In this document: one piece after another, positions 9,691-18,628 of the stretch | Position numbering within the stretch: position 1 is the stretch's first letter | Layout: each line of letters opens with the position of its first letter | Assembly (NCBI GenBank): GCA_013115145.1 | Contig: JAAPAO010000004.1 | Location: forward strand, 62,001-126,000 | DNA length: 64,000 bases | Direction of reading: 5' to 3' | Source of the DNA: Perkinsus chesapeaki | Taxonomy: Eukaryota; Perkinsozoa; Perkinsida; Perkinsidae | Translations under genes and position numbers: made by a program | The notes under the pieces: model-generated | Seen by the model: only the letters and a program-made list of their open reading frames with translations | Told to the model about the DNA's origin: nothing | The model's database searches: none

Positions 9691-9916
9691 TTAGCCGGAA
9701 TCCGGCCATACATTGAATGTATGAGCCTTTCAGACTGTGTGTGTTGTATTGCAGATTATGAATTGCCATCGATAGCCTATCAGGCTTCTGAGTTTACCCG
9801 GCTGGGACACAACACAACGTTTGCCAGAAAAAGGAATAAGTTAGGGGTCAAAGATATCAGTCATACTCGGCGTGCCCATCATACATGGGCCCGGGAATCA
9901 CCTTCCTTGCCCTCCC

Positions 9917-9941
9917 TCAGTCATATTTGAAATATGACTGA
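9917..9941. repeat. Perfect palindrome with one-base centre (12+1+12)
   Basis: TCAGTCATATTT and AAATATGACTGA flank a single G. Confidence 0.8.
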
Positions 9942-10210
9942 TGAAGTGCAAGAAAGGATGAGCGTCGTAACCCGCCCGGCAGTCCGGCAATTGCCTCACT
10001 GTGAGGTACCCGGCTCTGCCCGGCAAAGTCGGGGCGGCCCGCGAGAGTGCCCGGCGATGCCCGGGTGGTGTCTGCGGCCCCCTCTAGTCAATCGTGTTGT
10101 TACTGTACTATTACTAACCGTCTGTTAGCCTTACAGTGCTACTGAGTAACTGTTACTTCAGTAAGTCTACGACTGTAAGTCCTGCGCTTAAAACGCAGGG
10201 TTTTGAGGCC

Positions 10211-10225
10211 CTCGTAAGTTACGAG
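10211..10225. repeat. Palindrome with one-base centre (7+1+7)
   Basis: CTCGTAA and TTACGAG flank a single G, a few bases after a short CCTGCG/CGCAGG hairpin. Confidence 0.55.
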
Positions 10226-10332
10226 TGCGGCAGCCTTTTGCTATGTAAACTGTGACTGATGCAGTCATGAAGCACTCTGCTCTGATACGTTTCTCAGGAA
10301 AACCTAGTCTTATGTAACACAAGTTATGTTGC

Positions 10333-10608
10333 TCGGATAATTGATGCGTGAATCGGATAATTGAATTCCGGTCATAAGTTCTCTGCGACATTGAAAATGG
10401 TGTATCGGATATTTGATGATGGTCGGATAATTGAGATGCACGAATCGGTCGGATATAAGAGCGCGCGCATCCGGATATTTGGGTGCGGTTTTTCGGATCT
10501 TCTTCGTGATCGAATCGGATAATTGAGTGCGGGTCGGATAATTTAATGATTTTCCGGATATTTGATGCGCGCCAGTCGGATATAAGAGTGCGCGAGTCGG
10601 AAAGATGA
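10333..10608 (+). repeat. Array of about 12 TCGGATAATTGA-like boxes, ~21-bp spacing
   Basis: Boxes start at about 10333, 10353, 10404, 10423, 10449, 10471, 10493, 10515, 10534, 10554, 10576 and 10597. The consensus is TCGGATAWTTGA with variants such as TCGGATATAAGA and CCGGATATTTGA. Most steps are 19-22 bp, close to two helical turns. Weaker boxes may fill the 51-bp gap after 10353. The sequence between boxes is not conserved, so this is not a simple tandem duplication. It resembles an array of protein-binding sites or transposon subterminal repeats; no function is shown by the sequence alone. Confidence 0.75.
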
Positions 10609-10872
10609 GCGGGAAATGCTGTAGTCAACTTGAGTCAACGAATTGCATATGGTCTATAACGATATTTCGTAACTCAGAATCTGAGTCTCAGATCATCGTA
10701 AAATTTCATTTTTTCCCGCTTTTTCACTCTTTGCAGACTCCTCAATTCAATCGCGAAAAGTTGTGGCCCACAACTTGTGGGTTTTGAACCCAAAGTAAAT
10801 TACTCAACCCATTCCTCAAGGTTTATTTTACCGTCATGATTGCCATCGAGAACTTGCACCACTTAATAGGAG

Positions 10873-10901
10873 GACCTGAGGAGCGAATATCTCCTCAGGT
10901 C
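10873..10901. repeat. Inverted repeat (11-bp arms, 7-base loop)
   Basis: GACCTGAGGAG and CTCCTCAGGTC flank CGAATAT, a possible hairpin in non-coding DNA. Confidence 0.65.
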
Positions 10902-10978
10902 TGCTACATCTCGAGCGAACCTCAGACAGATGCCAACTTCGCATTATCATGCGATAACGTCTGACTCGTGCACAGTAA

Positions 10979-11484
10979 TTACCACGCACTTTTGGAATTG
11001 AGCGAGACGGGATTTTCAATGCTTACCACAAGGGCTCGGACCCCGACCTGGTCTTCAGTTATCGAGGCAGAAATCCATGGGTCAGCTCCTCCATTGATAG
11101 ACAATATATTAGTTGCACCACTCAGTTTTTTCCTGCCATATTCGTTCTGAACTTCAGCTACATATTCCTTCAACTAGCAGGAGTTAACAAGTTTCAAATC
11201 GATATCCGAAGTACAGGCTGAGTTAGGCAGTAACGTACAATGGACATTGTTACCTTCTCCTCAGATATGTCGAACGCTTCGCATATGGCGATTGCTTGCT
11301 TCAGAACGTCACCGGTCCTCAACCATGGGCAGTTGTTCTTTTCGGTACATGGCTGTCGCATAGGAAGCCCTCTGCAATCAACAAATTCCCGCATTCTTAC
11401 GCCACTCCTATCTAGCGGATCCGCCAACCTGATATTAAACTCTCATTCTTCCGCACTCATCCGCGGATCATCCAACTACGGCGT
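10979..11484 (-). pseudogene. Decayed retroelement gag/protease relic, downstream part
   Basis: Minus-strand frames resemble the end of a retroelement Gag (RMREFVDCRGLPM, DVLKQAIAICEAFD, around 11194-11427). Beyond these lies a possible protease relic (SINGGADPWISASITEDQV, 10979-11173). Stops and frame changes show decay. The Gag part begins on the other side of the inverted-repeat transposon at 11485-12720. Assignment rests on composition and on gag-like motifs in the companion piece. Confidence 0.4.
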
Positions 11485-11660
11485 CACGGGTATGTTTTGG
11501 TGGGGCTGAAGTGAGAAAAATTCTTACAAAAAACTAACTATACTACCTGATAGAGAAAATTACGGGGATTCAGAATATATATGTCACGCCGTTTCAAACG
11601 TTTTTTTACAAAAATTTCGCTCGCCCAAAATTCTGCGCGCTTTTTACTACGTGCCTGCGC
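11485..11660 (+). repeat. Left terminal inverted repeat
   Basis: Reverse complement of 12544-12720 over about 176 bp with a handful of mismatches and one single-base length difference. Confidence 0.88.
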
Positions 11661-11758
11661 ACGCATACCGTACTAGACCCAAGTTTTGGGTTGGTGACAA
11701 CGCAATATAATAGCTTAATAGCTGCAACTGATCATAATATATAGTATACCGAGTTGTA

Positions 11759-12220
11759 TCACTCGACACCGCCACTTGATGAGCTGGAGCTGCTGGAATC
11801 ATCGTATGGATGACTGGCGGTACTGTTGGCCCTTGTCGGTATGCTTACCGAGCATATATCCTTCGATCTAGTACGTAGTGGATCGGAGGTATTCACTGGA
11901 GCTTGGACAAAGAACCGCTTTTGCTCTCTCCATTCGTTCACATCCAGCTTTCCGAGTGCTAAACCACTAAGACGAACCTGGCAGGACGGGCACAGGACCT
12001 TCGGGACCCGTAAATTAGCCAGCTCGCTTATGAAGTCGATGTCATAGAACTCTACAGCTCGCTCGCAGGTAGTTTTGCCTCGCGGACTGGTTCTCGCCTT
12101 CCCCGCTGTAGGAGGAATCCGACCGTAACAAAAACGGCAAACACAATATAGCTTTGCGACGTGATGCGCGTCACAAGCTGCAGACACCTCAGGTGGGATG
12201 GCTAGAGGGAACTGGGACAT
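11759..12220 (-). CDS. Transposon-borne cysteine-rich (putative zinc-binding) protein
   Basis: An ATG-started frame of 153 residues fills most of the transposon interior. It carries paired cysteines/histidines (DAHHVAKLYCVCRFC and VLCPSCQVRL) that could form a two-metal or treble-clef zinc site. A Ser-rich tail follows (DDSSSSSSSSGG). There is no signal peptide, membrane helix or DDE-like motif. Being the only long frame inside near-intact inverted repeats, it is probably a passenger gene or a fragment of a larger element's DNA-binding domain. I do not recognise the family. Confidence 0.55.
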   Translation of the reverse strand: MSQFPLAIPPEVSAACDAHHVAKLYCVCRFCYGRIPPTAGKARTSPRGKTTCERAVEFYDIDFISELANLRVPKVLCPSCQVRLSGLALGKLDVNEWREQKRFFVQAPVNTSDPLRTRSKDICSVSIPTRANSTASHPYDDSSSSSSSSGGVE

Positions 12221-12490
12221 TGGAGAGTATAACTGGTTATTGGAGGTCTGATTGATATTTCACTCCTCTTTCGGTCTTTTACAGAGCGAGTATTCACTAG
12301 CCTGATCATGGAAAGGGGGCGGTCGCAGGTGGTGATTGGTTCAATCAATCCCAGATTGGTGCAAGCTAGATGGCTGAATATAGTCAGGATATTGCGTTTT
12401 CTGGCATATTTCGTCGTTGTTCATCAATGTTTTAGTGCTGGTGCTTCTTCGTGAGCTGCCGGTGTACGTGTGTTCGGGTTTCGGGCCGTT

Positions 12491-12519
12491 GTACAGTGCC
12501 GAAACTTTCGGCACTGTAC
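12491..12519. repeat. Perfect palindrome with one-base centre (14+1+14)
   Basis: GTACAGTGCCGAAA and TTTCGGCACTGTAC flank a single C just inside the right terminal repeat of the transposon. Confidence 0.85.
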
Positions 12520-12543
12520 TCGTTCATTGATACAACTTTTAGC

Positions 12544-12720
12544 GCGCAGGCACGTAGTAAAAAGCGCGCAGAATTTTGGGCGAGCGAAATTTCTTGTAAA
12601 AAAACGTTTGAAACGGCGTGACATATATATCCTGAATCCCCGTAATTTTCTCTATCAGGTAGTATAGTTAGTTTTTTGTAAGAATTTTTCTCACTTCAGC
12701 CCCACCAAAACATACCCGTG
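12544..12720 (-). repeat. Right terminal inverted repeat
   Basis: Reverse complement of 11485-11660; ends CATACCCGTG. Confidence 0.88.
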
Positions 12721-13068
12721 AGCTATAATCCAATAATGACTCCGACGGAAGCAGAACTCTAGAGGTAAAGTCCTCGAAGACATCCTTCATCAACGATCGC
12801 TGGATCAGTTGGTTCTTGACCTTACTCAGATCCTTCTTATCCTCAACGGGTAAACCATCATACGCAGCAAGAACAGAGCCTTCCAGAAGTAACGGAATAT
12901 ATTTATAGGTCTCATCAATGATGAGATGAGTGATGATGAGTCATCATCACTCCATGCGTAGAACGCCGCGATACTACGATACTTCTCAAACCATGCTTCA
13001 ATTCTCGCTATTGTCAACCCACTACTAGACAAGGGACTTGGAGTAACCTTTAACGTAGACGCCACCAA
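12721..13068 (-). pseudogene. Decayed retroelement Gag relic, upstream part
   Basis: On the minus strand, segments such as ARIEAWFEKYRSIAAFYAW, LLLEGSVLAAYDGLPVED, KDLSKVKNQLIQRS and VFEDFTSRVLLPSESLLDY read like a retrotransposon Gag. At least one frameshift lies near a GATGAT-rich stretch around 12930. The frame runs straight into the right end of the transposon at 12720, so the transposon appears to have landed in this relic. It is distinct from the Gag proteins of the two other LTR elements here. Confidence 0.55.
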
Positions 13069-13235
13069 TTCTTACAAATACCAGTATGTGAGGTTCGAAG
13101 TTGCCGTTGGGAACCAGGAGCTGCTACCACTTGCAGTAGTGATGACGCAACAGTCAGGCAGTTCAGGAAAGAACTTGTTATGCCACTAAAGGGAACATAG
13201 CTACCGAAGTCAGCCTTAGCGTAATTGTGTTCATG

Positions 13236-13427
13236 TGTAGTGAACTGAGGAAGCTGTTGATGTTACACAATGATTGTCCCTTAATTGTGTGATGTATTAT
13301 GAGCTATGCTGCGCAATACCTGTTCTCACTAGCCTTCTGTAACACGTAGTATTCCTTTTATTTTAAGAAGTTCTCCTCCGTATCCCTTTAACAATGGTTT
13401 TGTTAAGTCAAGAGGGAAATCACCACA
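13236..13427 (+). repeat. Left LTR of element 2
   Basis: It matches the right LTR over about 192 bp with one substitution (GCTATGC versus GCTAAGC). The first bases of the right LTR (TGTTA) are not found at the expected position here, so this 5' boundary may be damaged. Confidence 0.85.
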
Positions 13428-13428
13428 T

Positions 13429-13445
13429 TGGTACCCGATGCAGGA
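13429..13445 (+). other. Primer-binding site of element 2
   Basis: TGGTACCCGATGCAGG starts one base after the left LTR with the TGG expected for a tRNA 3' end. It overlaps the first possible Gag ATG at 13438. Confidence 0.6.
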
Positions 13446-14487
13446 TTGATGATTTATCGGAGGAGACTGCCAGGAGTTTGCCGAAGCAACTGGTTTGGAC
13501 GCACGTTATGTCATTTATCTTCGTCAAGATGAGGTTGATTTGCTGATTGGTAAAGTTTCTGGTGAAGATGCTAATAAGATGTTGCACTTGCGACATCTTT
13601 GGTACACGTTCACATCTACTAAGGCGACTAGTGCTAGACATTTGCAACAAGGTCACCCCGACGGCAATGTGAGTAGATATCATGTACATCTTCCAGAAGT
13701 TGTTGCTCCCTCAGAAACCAGCCGCAATGACACTGTTAGTGCAGCTGACTATCATTTTGATAGGCAAACTCTGACTGATGAAGCTACTAATGTGAGATCT
13801 ATGGGAGTGGTGTCTACACTGCCATTGCCTGCTGGTGGCAAGCTATTCTCGGGACGAAGTGACCCAAGACCTGTTTCTTTCTTTCTACGTGAATGGCTGC
13901 AGACATGTAAACTATATGGACTCTCTCCTGATAACTGCTGGCGGTTTCTTTTAAGGTGTCTTTCTCAAAGTGTTACGAGTGAATTGACCGATATCCTTGA
14001 GGAGAAACACTTGCTATTGGAGGGTTCGATAGAGGATCGTCTCATTGCTGCTGAGAGCTTCTTACGGTCAGCTTTTGATGTAACGAATGATAGTATTCGC
14101 TACCGAAATCGCCTGGCACAGGTTAAGCAACGTAGTAATGAGCCAATTGGTGATTATATTGGCCGTTTACGAGAAGGAATTATGGAAGGCAAATGTATTG
14201 GTTTGTCTATAACTCAAGACGAGATCTTGGATAAGTTCATTAAAGGTTTGAAGCCTAACTATCAGAAGACGGTCAAGGCTACCTACTCTCACGTGAGGGA
14301 TGTTAATGACCTATGTTCTAAATTGACTTTGTGGGAGGGAGCCAATGCAGGTACAGACTCCACAGTGAACGCTGTTGTGGATGAAGATCAACCTGCACAA
14401 GCGGCTCCAGTGCCTAGTAGGCACTGCCTACTCCAGCAACTATTAATGTCTCTGCAGAAGTCCCTTCGAGTTCACAAGCTGAAGTGA
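13438..14487 (+). CDS. Element 2 Gag block (frame 1, start region disturbed)
   Basis: Gag-like sequence is open in frame 1 from 13453 to 14487 (ATGLDARYVIYLRQDEV, FLREWLQTCKLYGLSPDN, SIRYRNRLAQVKQRSNEP). No good ATG opens this frame: the ATG at 13438 meets two TGA codons after three codons. The neighbouring frame reads DDLSEETA, suggesting one more -1 displacement at the N-terminus. The block ends just before the zinc knuckle, which is in the next frame. I read this as part of one polyprotein, not as a separate gene. Confidence 0.7.
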
Positions 14488-15080
14488 ATGGTCCGGGAAC
14501 GTTTAGATCAAAGAGACCCTTCCGATGCTGGCATTGTGACGGCCCACATTTACGACGTAACTGCCCTGTCTTACGGTCGACCACTGCGGCGCCCCCTTCG
14601 AGCACTTCGACGACTCAGCCAGATACGTCCCAAAATTCAGTTCCTGCTTCAGCTGCTAAACCTCAGGCTGAGAAGGAGGTTTCCTCTGTTAACAGCGCTG
14701 ATAGTAAACGGTTTGAGAAGCTTGGTGTGGTTGGTGATGTACTGGCTCTTGCAGGAGACAGTGCATGTACTGTGGACCTCATAATAAGGCAAGCAAATGG
14801 TGATATTGGTTATGCTGCTAAACTTCCTGCCCTACTTGATACTGGCGGACATGGTTCTGCATATATCAATGCGGGTTTGTTTAGAGAGATGGTGGCGGCG
14901 GATGTAATTGGTGAATCCCTCAACTCTTGTAGCAACGTTAAATTTGGTAACGGTGAGTGTGCTCAAGTACTTGGTTGCTTCAAAGTGAACATTGAGAACG
15001 AAGTGAAATCTACTCTTGTGGAGAATGTTGAGGTCAAGGTGATTGAAGGCTTGTCTCCGGATTTCATTATAGGATATTGA
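14421..15080 (+). CDS. Element 2 zinc knuckle and protease block (frame 3)
   Basis: Open in frame 3 from 14421. It contains a CCHC zinc knuckle (CWHCDGPHLRRNCP) and, after a Ser/Thr/Pro linker, a retropepsin with PALLDTGGHGSAY. The end, LSPDFIIGY, is the usual protease C-terminal strand. TGA-TAG then follows, while the next frame reads on as IECLDG. No ATG begins the block, so it must be reached by frameshifting, or by repair if it is mutated. Confidence 0.7.
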   Translation, partial: ALPTPATINVSAEVPSSSQAEVNGPGTFRSKRPFRCWHCDGPHLRRNCPVLRSTTAAPPSSTSTTQPDTSQNSVPASAAKPQAEKEVSSVNSADSKRFEKLGVVGDVLALAGDSACTVDLIIRQANGDIGYAAKLPALLDTGGHGSAYINAGLFREMVAADVIGESLNSCSNVKFGNGECAQVLGCFKVNIENEVKSTLVENVEVKVIEGLSPDFIIGY

Positions 15081-15589
15081 TAGAATGCCTTGATGGAACG
15101 ACCGGTAGAGCTCAAGACCCTCTCCCGACTACATTCCATGACAAGTACGATGAGAAGATCAACGTTCTACATCCTATCGATGTGAGAAATCAATGCGCTA
15201 TTACGCATTCTGATAGTGGATTCACGGTTTCCTGTCCCGCTCTCAGTGGAATTTCGGTTATGCCCTTTACCGAGCCCCGACGGAAGCGTAACCGAACTCG
15301 TGAGATGGCTATCCATCGGAGAATCGGCATAGCAGCTCGAGAGTGTAAGTTTCGTGAGGTAACTGTTGAAGAAGCTACGGTGATTAATGAAGTAGTATTG
15401 GTCGATAAGAAGCATGGTTCGGCCAAGCCGCTAACGCAGGTGGATATCTGCACTATGAGTGATGAGGAGGTTAAGGCCCGCTTTAGGGTTACTCTCGATT
15501 TGAGAAAGCTCAACAGTATGCAGCTTGTACCGAGATCCCCACCCGATAAAGAGTCTTTATTAAAGACGATGGTTATGTATGGGTCATGA
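15065..15589 (+). CDS. Element 2 protease-RT linker and RT N-terminus (frame 2)
   Basis: Open in frame 2 with VTLDLRKLNSMQLVPRSP, a typical reverse-transcriptase N-terminal block (R-K-L-N). It is displaced by -1 from the protease block. Its in-frame end (KTMVMYGS) is not RT-like. The next frame, open from 15550, reads FIKDDGYVWVMKSDIAQ, so the natural continuation lies there. Confidence 0.65.
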   Translation, partial: HYRILIECLDGTTGRAQDPLPTTFHDKYDEKINVLHPIDVRNQCAITHSDSGFTVSCPALSGISVMPFTEPRRKRNRTREMAIHRRIGIAARECKFREVTVEEATVINEVVLVDKKHGSAKPLTQVDICTMSDEEVKARFRVTLDLRKLNSMQLVPRSPPDKESLLKTMVMYGS

Positions 15590-18405
15590 AGTCCGACATC
15601 GCTCAGACCACGAAGAGGAATACCGACATCACCCAATCTCAAGATGGAGCTCTTAATATTCTACGGTTATGGCCACCATCAATGAGACGGTATTTTGTCA
15701 AAGTAGACCTAAGCGATGCCTTCTCATCGGTTCATCTCGATAGCAATCTGTGGCCTTTGTTTGCTTGTAGGACCACAGATCAAGATGGTAATGAGCACCT
15801 ATGGGTATGTGTAGTTCTTCCACAAGGATGGCGCTATAGTCCGATACTATTCTCGAGGGTTGTGGGTTCTATTCTAGATGAAGCTAGAGTCATCTGTGGA
15901 AAAATGGGTTTGCCGATACGGCTTGGTCATTTTCAAGATGACATATTGATAGGAGGGGAGAATGAGAGATGTGTATTACAAGCGAAAGAAGTTGTGGTCG
16001 ATTTGTTTGCTCGGTATGGTTTTATGGTGGCACTACACAAATGTGAAGCTGGTGATATTGTTGATTTTTGTGGTATTCGTTGTTATCGAAGTGAGGTTTT
16101 TCCGAAAGTGAAAGTACCTTCTTTGACTGACGCTGCCATTGAAGAAAGTTGTGCAAGCTTCAGCAAGTTCCATGACTTGGAGTTCAGGAAGAGCTGGATC
16201 CGAAGTTGGTCTGGTAGGTTTCAATGGCTATCAAGATGGCTTTCTCCTGATGCTAAGGTTATTCTACGTAGACTTCAACGAGTCGATCCTAGAAGTTCGA
16301 AGGCAACATCCCTAGTCAAGCAGCTAGCTCGATATTACTTGAGTGGATTAGCGTGTCTTTATGTTCTTGGAAATGGTAATGGTTGTCACGTTATGGGTAC
16401 AGCTATTATGGTGGATTGCAATAAAGACGCCTGGGCCGCTATTATATTCCAGCTGCTTGTCGTAAAGAAGGATGAAGTCGCCCACTTTGGTCCTCACGCT
16501 GTTGGTTGGCATCAAGCGTTAGATGCCTTGGCTTTAAGGATGTGTTCCGAGCTTGATATTCAGCTGGCCAACGACGAAGTGTGTCTGTTACTCCCGCTTT
16601 CTCTCGATGGTGGTTTGGTGACGGTAGAGGATATGGCTCGTTCATCAACCTTCCGAGAAAGGAAAGCCCAATTGCTGGCCTTGCATAGGTTCCTTCCATT
16701 ATGCACCTCTCCGGTGGTGATGATTGGAGACAATGCCAATACTGTCGGAGACCGTTATTGGCATACGGTAGAGAACGATCATGCTAACAATGAGCTAGAG
16801 CTAAGAATGATAGCTGAATATCATCGTACTGTTGCGGTTACCTTGTGGGTACCTAGGCTCTCGGTTGTATTGCTTGTAGACTCAATGGCTAGAGTCCTAC
16901 CACAGGATCTTGCTGTGGGGAATATCACTAATGACGATCCTTTGCACATTATCGATAGCTTGTTAGGCTCTCTGGATGATATGACGAGTGATATTATTGC
17001 TACTAATAATGAGTGTGACGATGACATTGCGATTGAGCCATTCCAGTGTCCCCGATATTGTGATCTTGATGAGGTTCGCGAGGCACAGCAGACTTGTCCT
17101 GAATGCCAAGCGTTGGTGAAAGGTAGTGGTTTCATTGCTGACGATGATGGAGTTATATTTAGGGTTCAAAGGTTTAGCCCTACTGGCAGAATTGTCAAGC
17201 AGCTTCTAATTCCCGTTCATTGCCGAAAGACCCTAGTGATGCAAGCTCATGCTGACTGTCATGCTAATACAAAACAGCTGAAGTTTCTCCTTTCGGACTG
17301 GGGCTGGTTTCCAAAAATGGGAAATATATGCCGTGGTATTTGTCAAGCTTGTGAGGTGTGCCCAGTCACCGCTACCAAACAAGGACGTGAGCTTGCACCT
17401 CACGGGACGCGGCGTCCTGTGGAAGGTATGGCAGCAGCATGGCAACGAGTTGGAGTCGACGTACTACATGTTGGTTCTGGTGGTAAACTATTGACCTGCA
17501 CGGACTGGTATACGGCATTCTGTGATTTCACTCCCATTCCTGATACCAAGGCCGAATCTTTGGTTAGAGGTATGGTACTTATCTTTATGCGCTGCGGTTT
17601 TCCTAGAATATGCTTCTCTGATGGCGAGTTTTCGTCTAGAGCTATACAAACATGGGCTAAAGATGCTGGTATATCTTGGAATATACACCCAAGCAATCAC
17701 CCACAGGCTGGAGGTTATTATGAGCGACGTCATAGAATTATTCTAGAGTCTCTACGAAAACTAGTGCTCAGTGATGGAGGTTCTGACTGGTCTGACGAGA
17801 TGGTATTGGAGCAGGTGAAATGGTTGGTGAATCATGGTGAGATTGGACAGAGTGGTATCTGTCCTGCTCTTTTATTCTATGGTCGTATTCTTCCAATGCC
17901 ATGCATGAAGGGAGCAGATGATTCCTTGGTATTGACGAGACCAGACTCTGTGTTGGGCTCAATGAGGGTGGCTGAAAGTGTCAGTAGTCACTGTGAGCGA
18001 CTTCTTGGTATATTTGTTAAGGAGTGGCTTTCCCAAAGAGAAAGGTCATCTCCTGTCAGAAAATATGAAAGTGGCTTGAAGACTGGTGAGTTAGTCTATG
18101 TTTTCACTGAACGTGTACATAAACTAGCTCCTACCTTTCGAGGACCGTTTCCGGTATTGGCCGTAAGAGGACGACATGTTATGATCACTACTCCTAATGG
18201 TGTAGAGACTCATTGGCTTGGTAATTGTAAACGACATCATCCTGATGGAAATGTATCTGCTCCATCCCCGGATGTCCCACAAGAGGAGGCTCCCTCTGAA
18301 ATGAGTGAGGACCAGGAGTTGCAAGTTCGTGCCCCAAAGAGAGCTAGAGCTGAAGACTGGACTAATGAAGCTGCTGATAGAGCTAAGAAGTCTGCGAGAA
18401 TGTGA
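15550..18405 (+). CDS. Element 2 reverse transcriptase, RNase H and integrase (frame 1)
   Basis: This block of about 950 codons begins in the RT domain. RT motifs are KVDLSDAFSS, VLPQGWRYSP and the catalytic FQDD (GHFQDDILIGG; FQDD replaces YxDD). RNase H-like sequence follows. Integrase has an HHCC zinc site (HADCHANT...CQACEVC) and a D,D,E triad in GVDVLH, FSDGEFSS and YYERRH. The C-terminal module (RGPFPVLAV) is of the GPY/F type found in Ty3/gypsy integrases. It returns to frame 1 after three -1 displacements. Confidence 0.85.
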   Translation, partial: RVFIKDDGYVWVMKSDIAQTTKRNTDITQSQDGALNILRLWPPSMRRYFVKVDLSDAFSSVHLDSNLWPLFACRTTDQDGNEHLWVCVVLPQGWRYSPILFSRVVGSILDEARVICGKMGLPIRLGHFQDDILIGGENERCVLQAKEVVVDLFARYGFMVALHKCEAGDIVDFCGIRCYRSEVFPKVKVPSLTDAAIEESCASFSKFHDLEFRKSWIRSWSGRFQWLSRWLSPDAKVILRRLQRVDPRSSKATSLVKQLARYYLSGLACLYVLGNGNGCHVMGTAIMVDCNKDAWAAIIFQLLVVKKDEVAHFGPHAVGWHQALDALALRMCSELDIQLANDEVCLLLPLSLDGGLVTVEDMARSSTFRERKAQLLALHRFLPLCTSPVVMIGDNANTVGDRYWHTVENDHANNELELRMIAEYHRTVAVTLWVPRLSVVLLVDSMARVLPQDLAVGNITNDDPLHIIDSLLGSLDDMTSDIIATNNECDDDIAIEPFQCPRYCDLDEVREAQQTCPECQALVKGSGFIADDDGVIFRVQRFSPTGRIVKQLLIPVHCRKTLVMQAHADCHANTKQLKFLLSDWGWFPKMGNICRGICQACEVCPVTATKQGRELAPHGTRRPVEGMAAAWQRVGVDVLHVGSGGKLLTCTDWYTAFCDFTPIPDTKAESLVRGMVLIFMRCGFPRICFSDGEFSSRAIQTWAKDAGISWNIHPSNHPQAGGYYERRHRIILESLRKLVLSDGGSDWSDEMVLEQVKWLVNHGEIGQSGICPALLFYGRILPMPCMKGADDSLVLTRPDSVLGSMRVAESVSSHCERLLGIFVKEWLSQRERSSPVRKYESGLKTGELVYVFTERVHKLAPTFRGPFPVLAVRGRHVMITTPNGVETHWLGNCKRHHPDGNVSAPSPDVPQEEAPSEMSEDQELQVRAPKRARAEDWTNEAADRAKKSARM

Positions 18406-18431
18406 TTGCTTGCTATCTCATTTTAAGGGGC

Positions 18432-18628
18432 TGTTATGTAGTGAACTGAGGAAGCTGTTGATGTTACACAATGATTGTCCCTTAATTGTGTGATGTATTA
18501 TGAGCTAAGCTGCGCAATACCTGTTCTCACTAGCCTTCTGTAACACGTAGTATTCCTTTTATTTTAAGAAGTTCTCCTCCGTATCCCTTTAACAATGGTT
18601 TTGTTAAGTCAAGAGGGAAATCACCACA
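18432..18628 (+). repeat. Right LTR of element 2 (197 bp)
   Basis: Starts TGTTATGTAG directly after AAGGGGC and ends CACCACA. The last 191 bases match 13237-13427 with one substitution. Confidence 0.88.

Larger units (their letters stand above)
8432..10332. other. Gene-poor stretch with repeat fragments
   Basis: I see no convincing gene. An 87-codon frame at 8615-8878 starts with GTG and has no in-frame ATG or recognisable motif. A dispersed repeat copy (9632-9690) and palindromes at 9917-9941 and 10211-10225 are listed separately. Confidence 0.5.
11485..12720. mobile_element. Terminal-inverted-repeat DNA transposon (1,236 bp)
   Basis: The terminal inverted repeats are about 176 bp, 11485-11660 and 12544-12720, and differ at only a few positions. 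The ends read CACGGGTATG...CATACCCGTG. No target-site duplication is evident. Its single ORF (12220-11759, minus) is not a transposase I recognise, so the element is probably non-autonomous. It lies inside a minus-strand gag relic whose frame runs toward it from 13068 and continues past 11484. Confidence 0.85.
13236..18628 (+). mobile_element. LTR retrotransposon, element 2, with displaced frames
   Basis: It has about 195-bp LTRs ending CACCACA, a primer-binding site beginning TGGTACCCGATG at 13429 and a purine tract AAGGGG just before the right LTR. Coding blocks for Gag, zinc knuckle plus protease, a linker into reverse transcriptase, and RT-RNase H-integrase follow in order. Each block is in the -1 frame relative to the one before. 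No target duplication is visible. The LTRs are nearly identical, so the insertion is young despite the broken frames. The integrase carries a GPF-type C-terminal module, typical of Ty3/gypsy. Confidence 0.88.

Noticed and set aside
9934-10128. Frame starting MTDEVQE, like the Gag start of element 1 (MTDEVQQ)
   Set aside because: Similarity stops after seven residues and the rest is GC-rich with no Gag character. Part of the start lies in a palindrome.
14484-15589. Four-base overlaps between successive frames of element 2, resembling coupled bacterial genes
   Set aside because: The apparent starts are GTG, TTG and an internal ATG chosen by a bacterial start rule. The domains are pieces of one retroelement polyprotein in a eukaryote, so these are frame displacements and not an operon.
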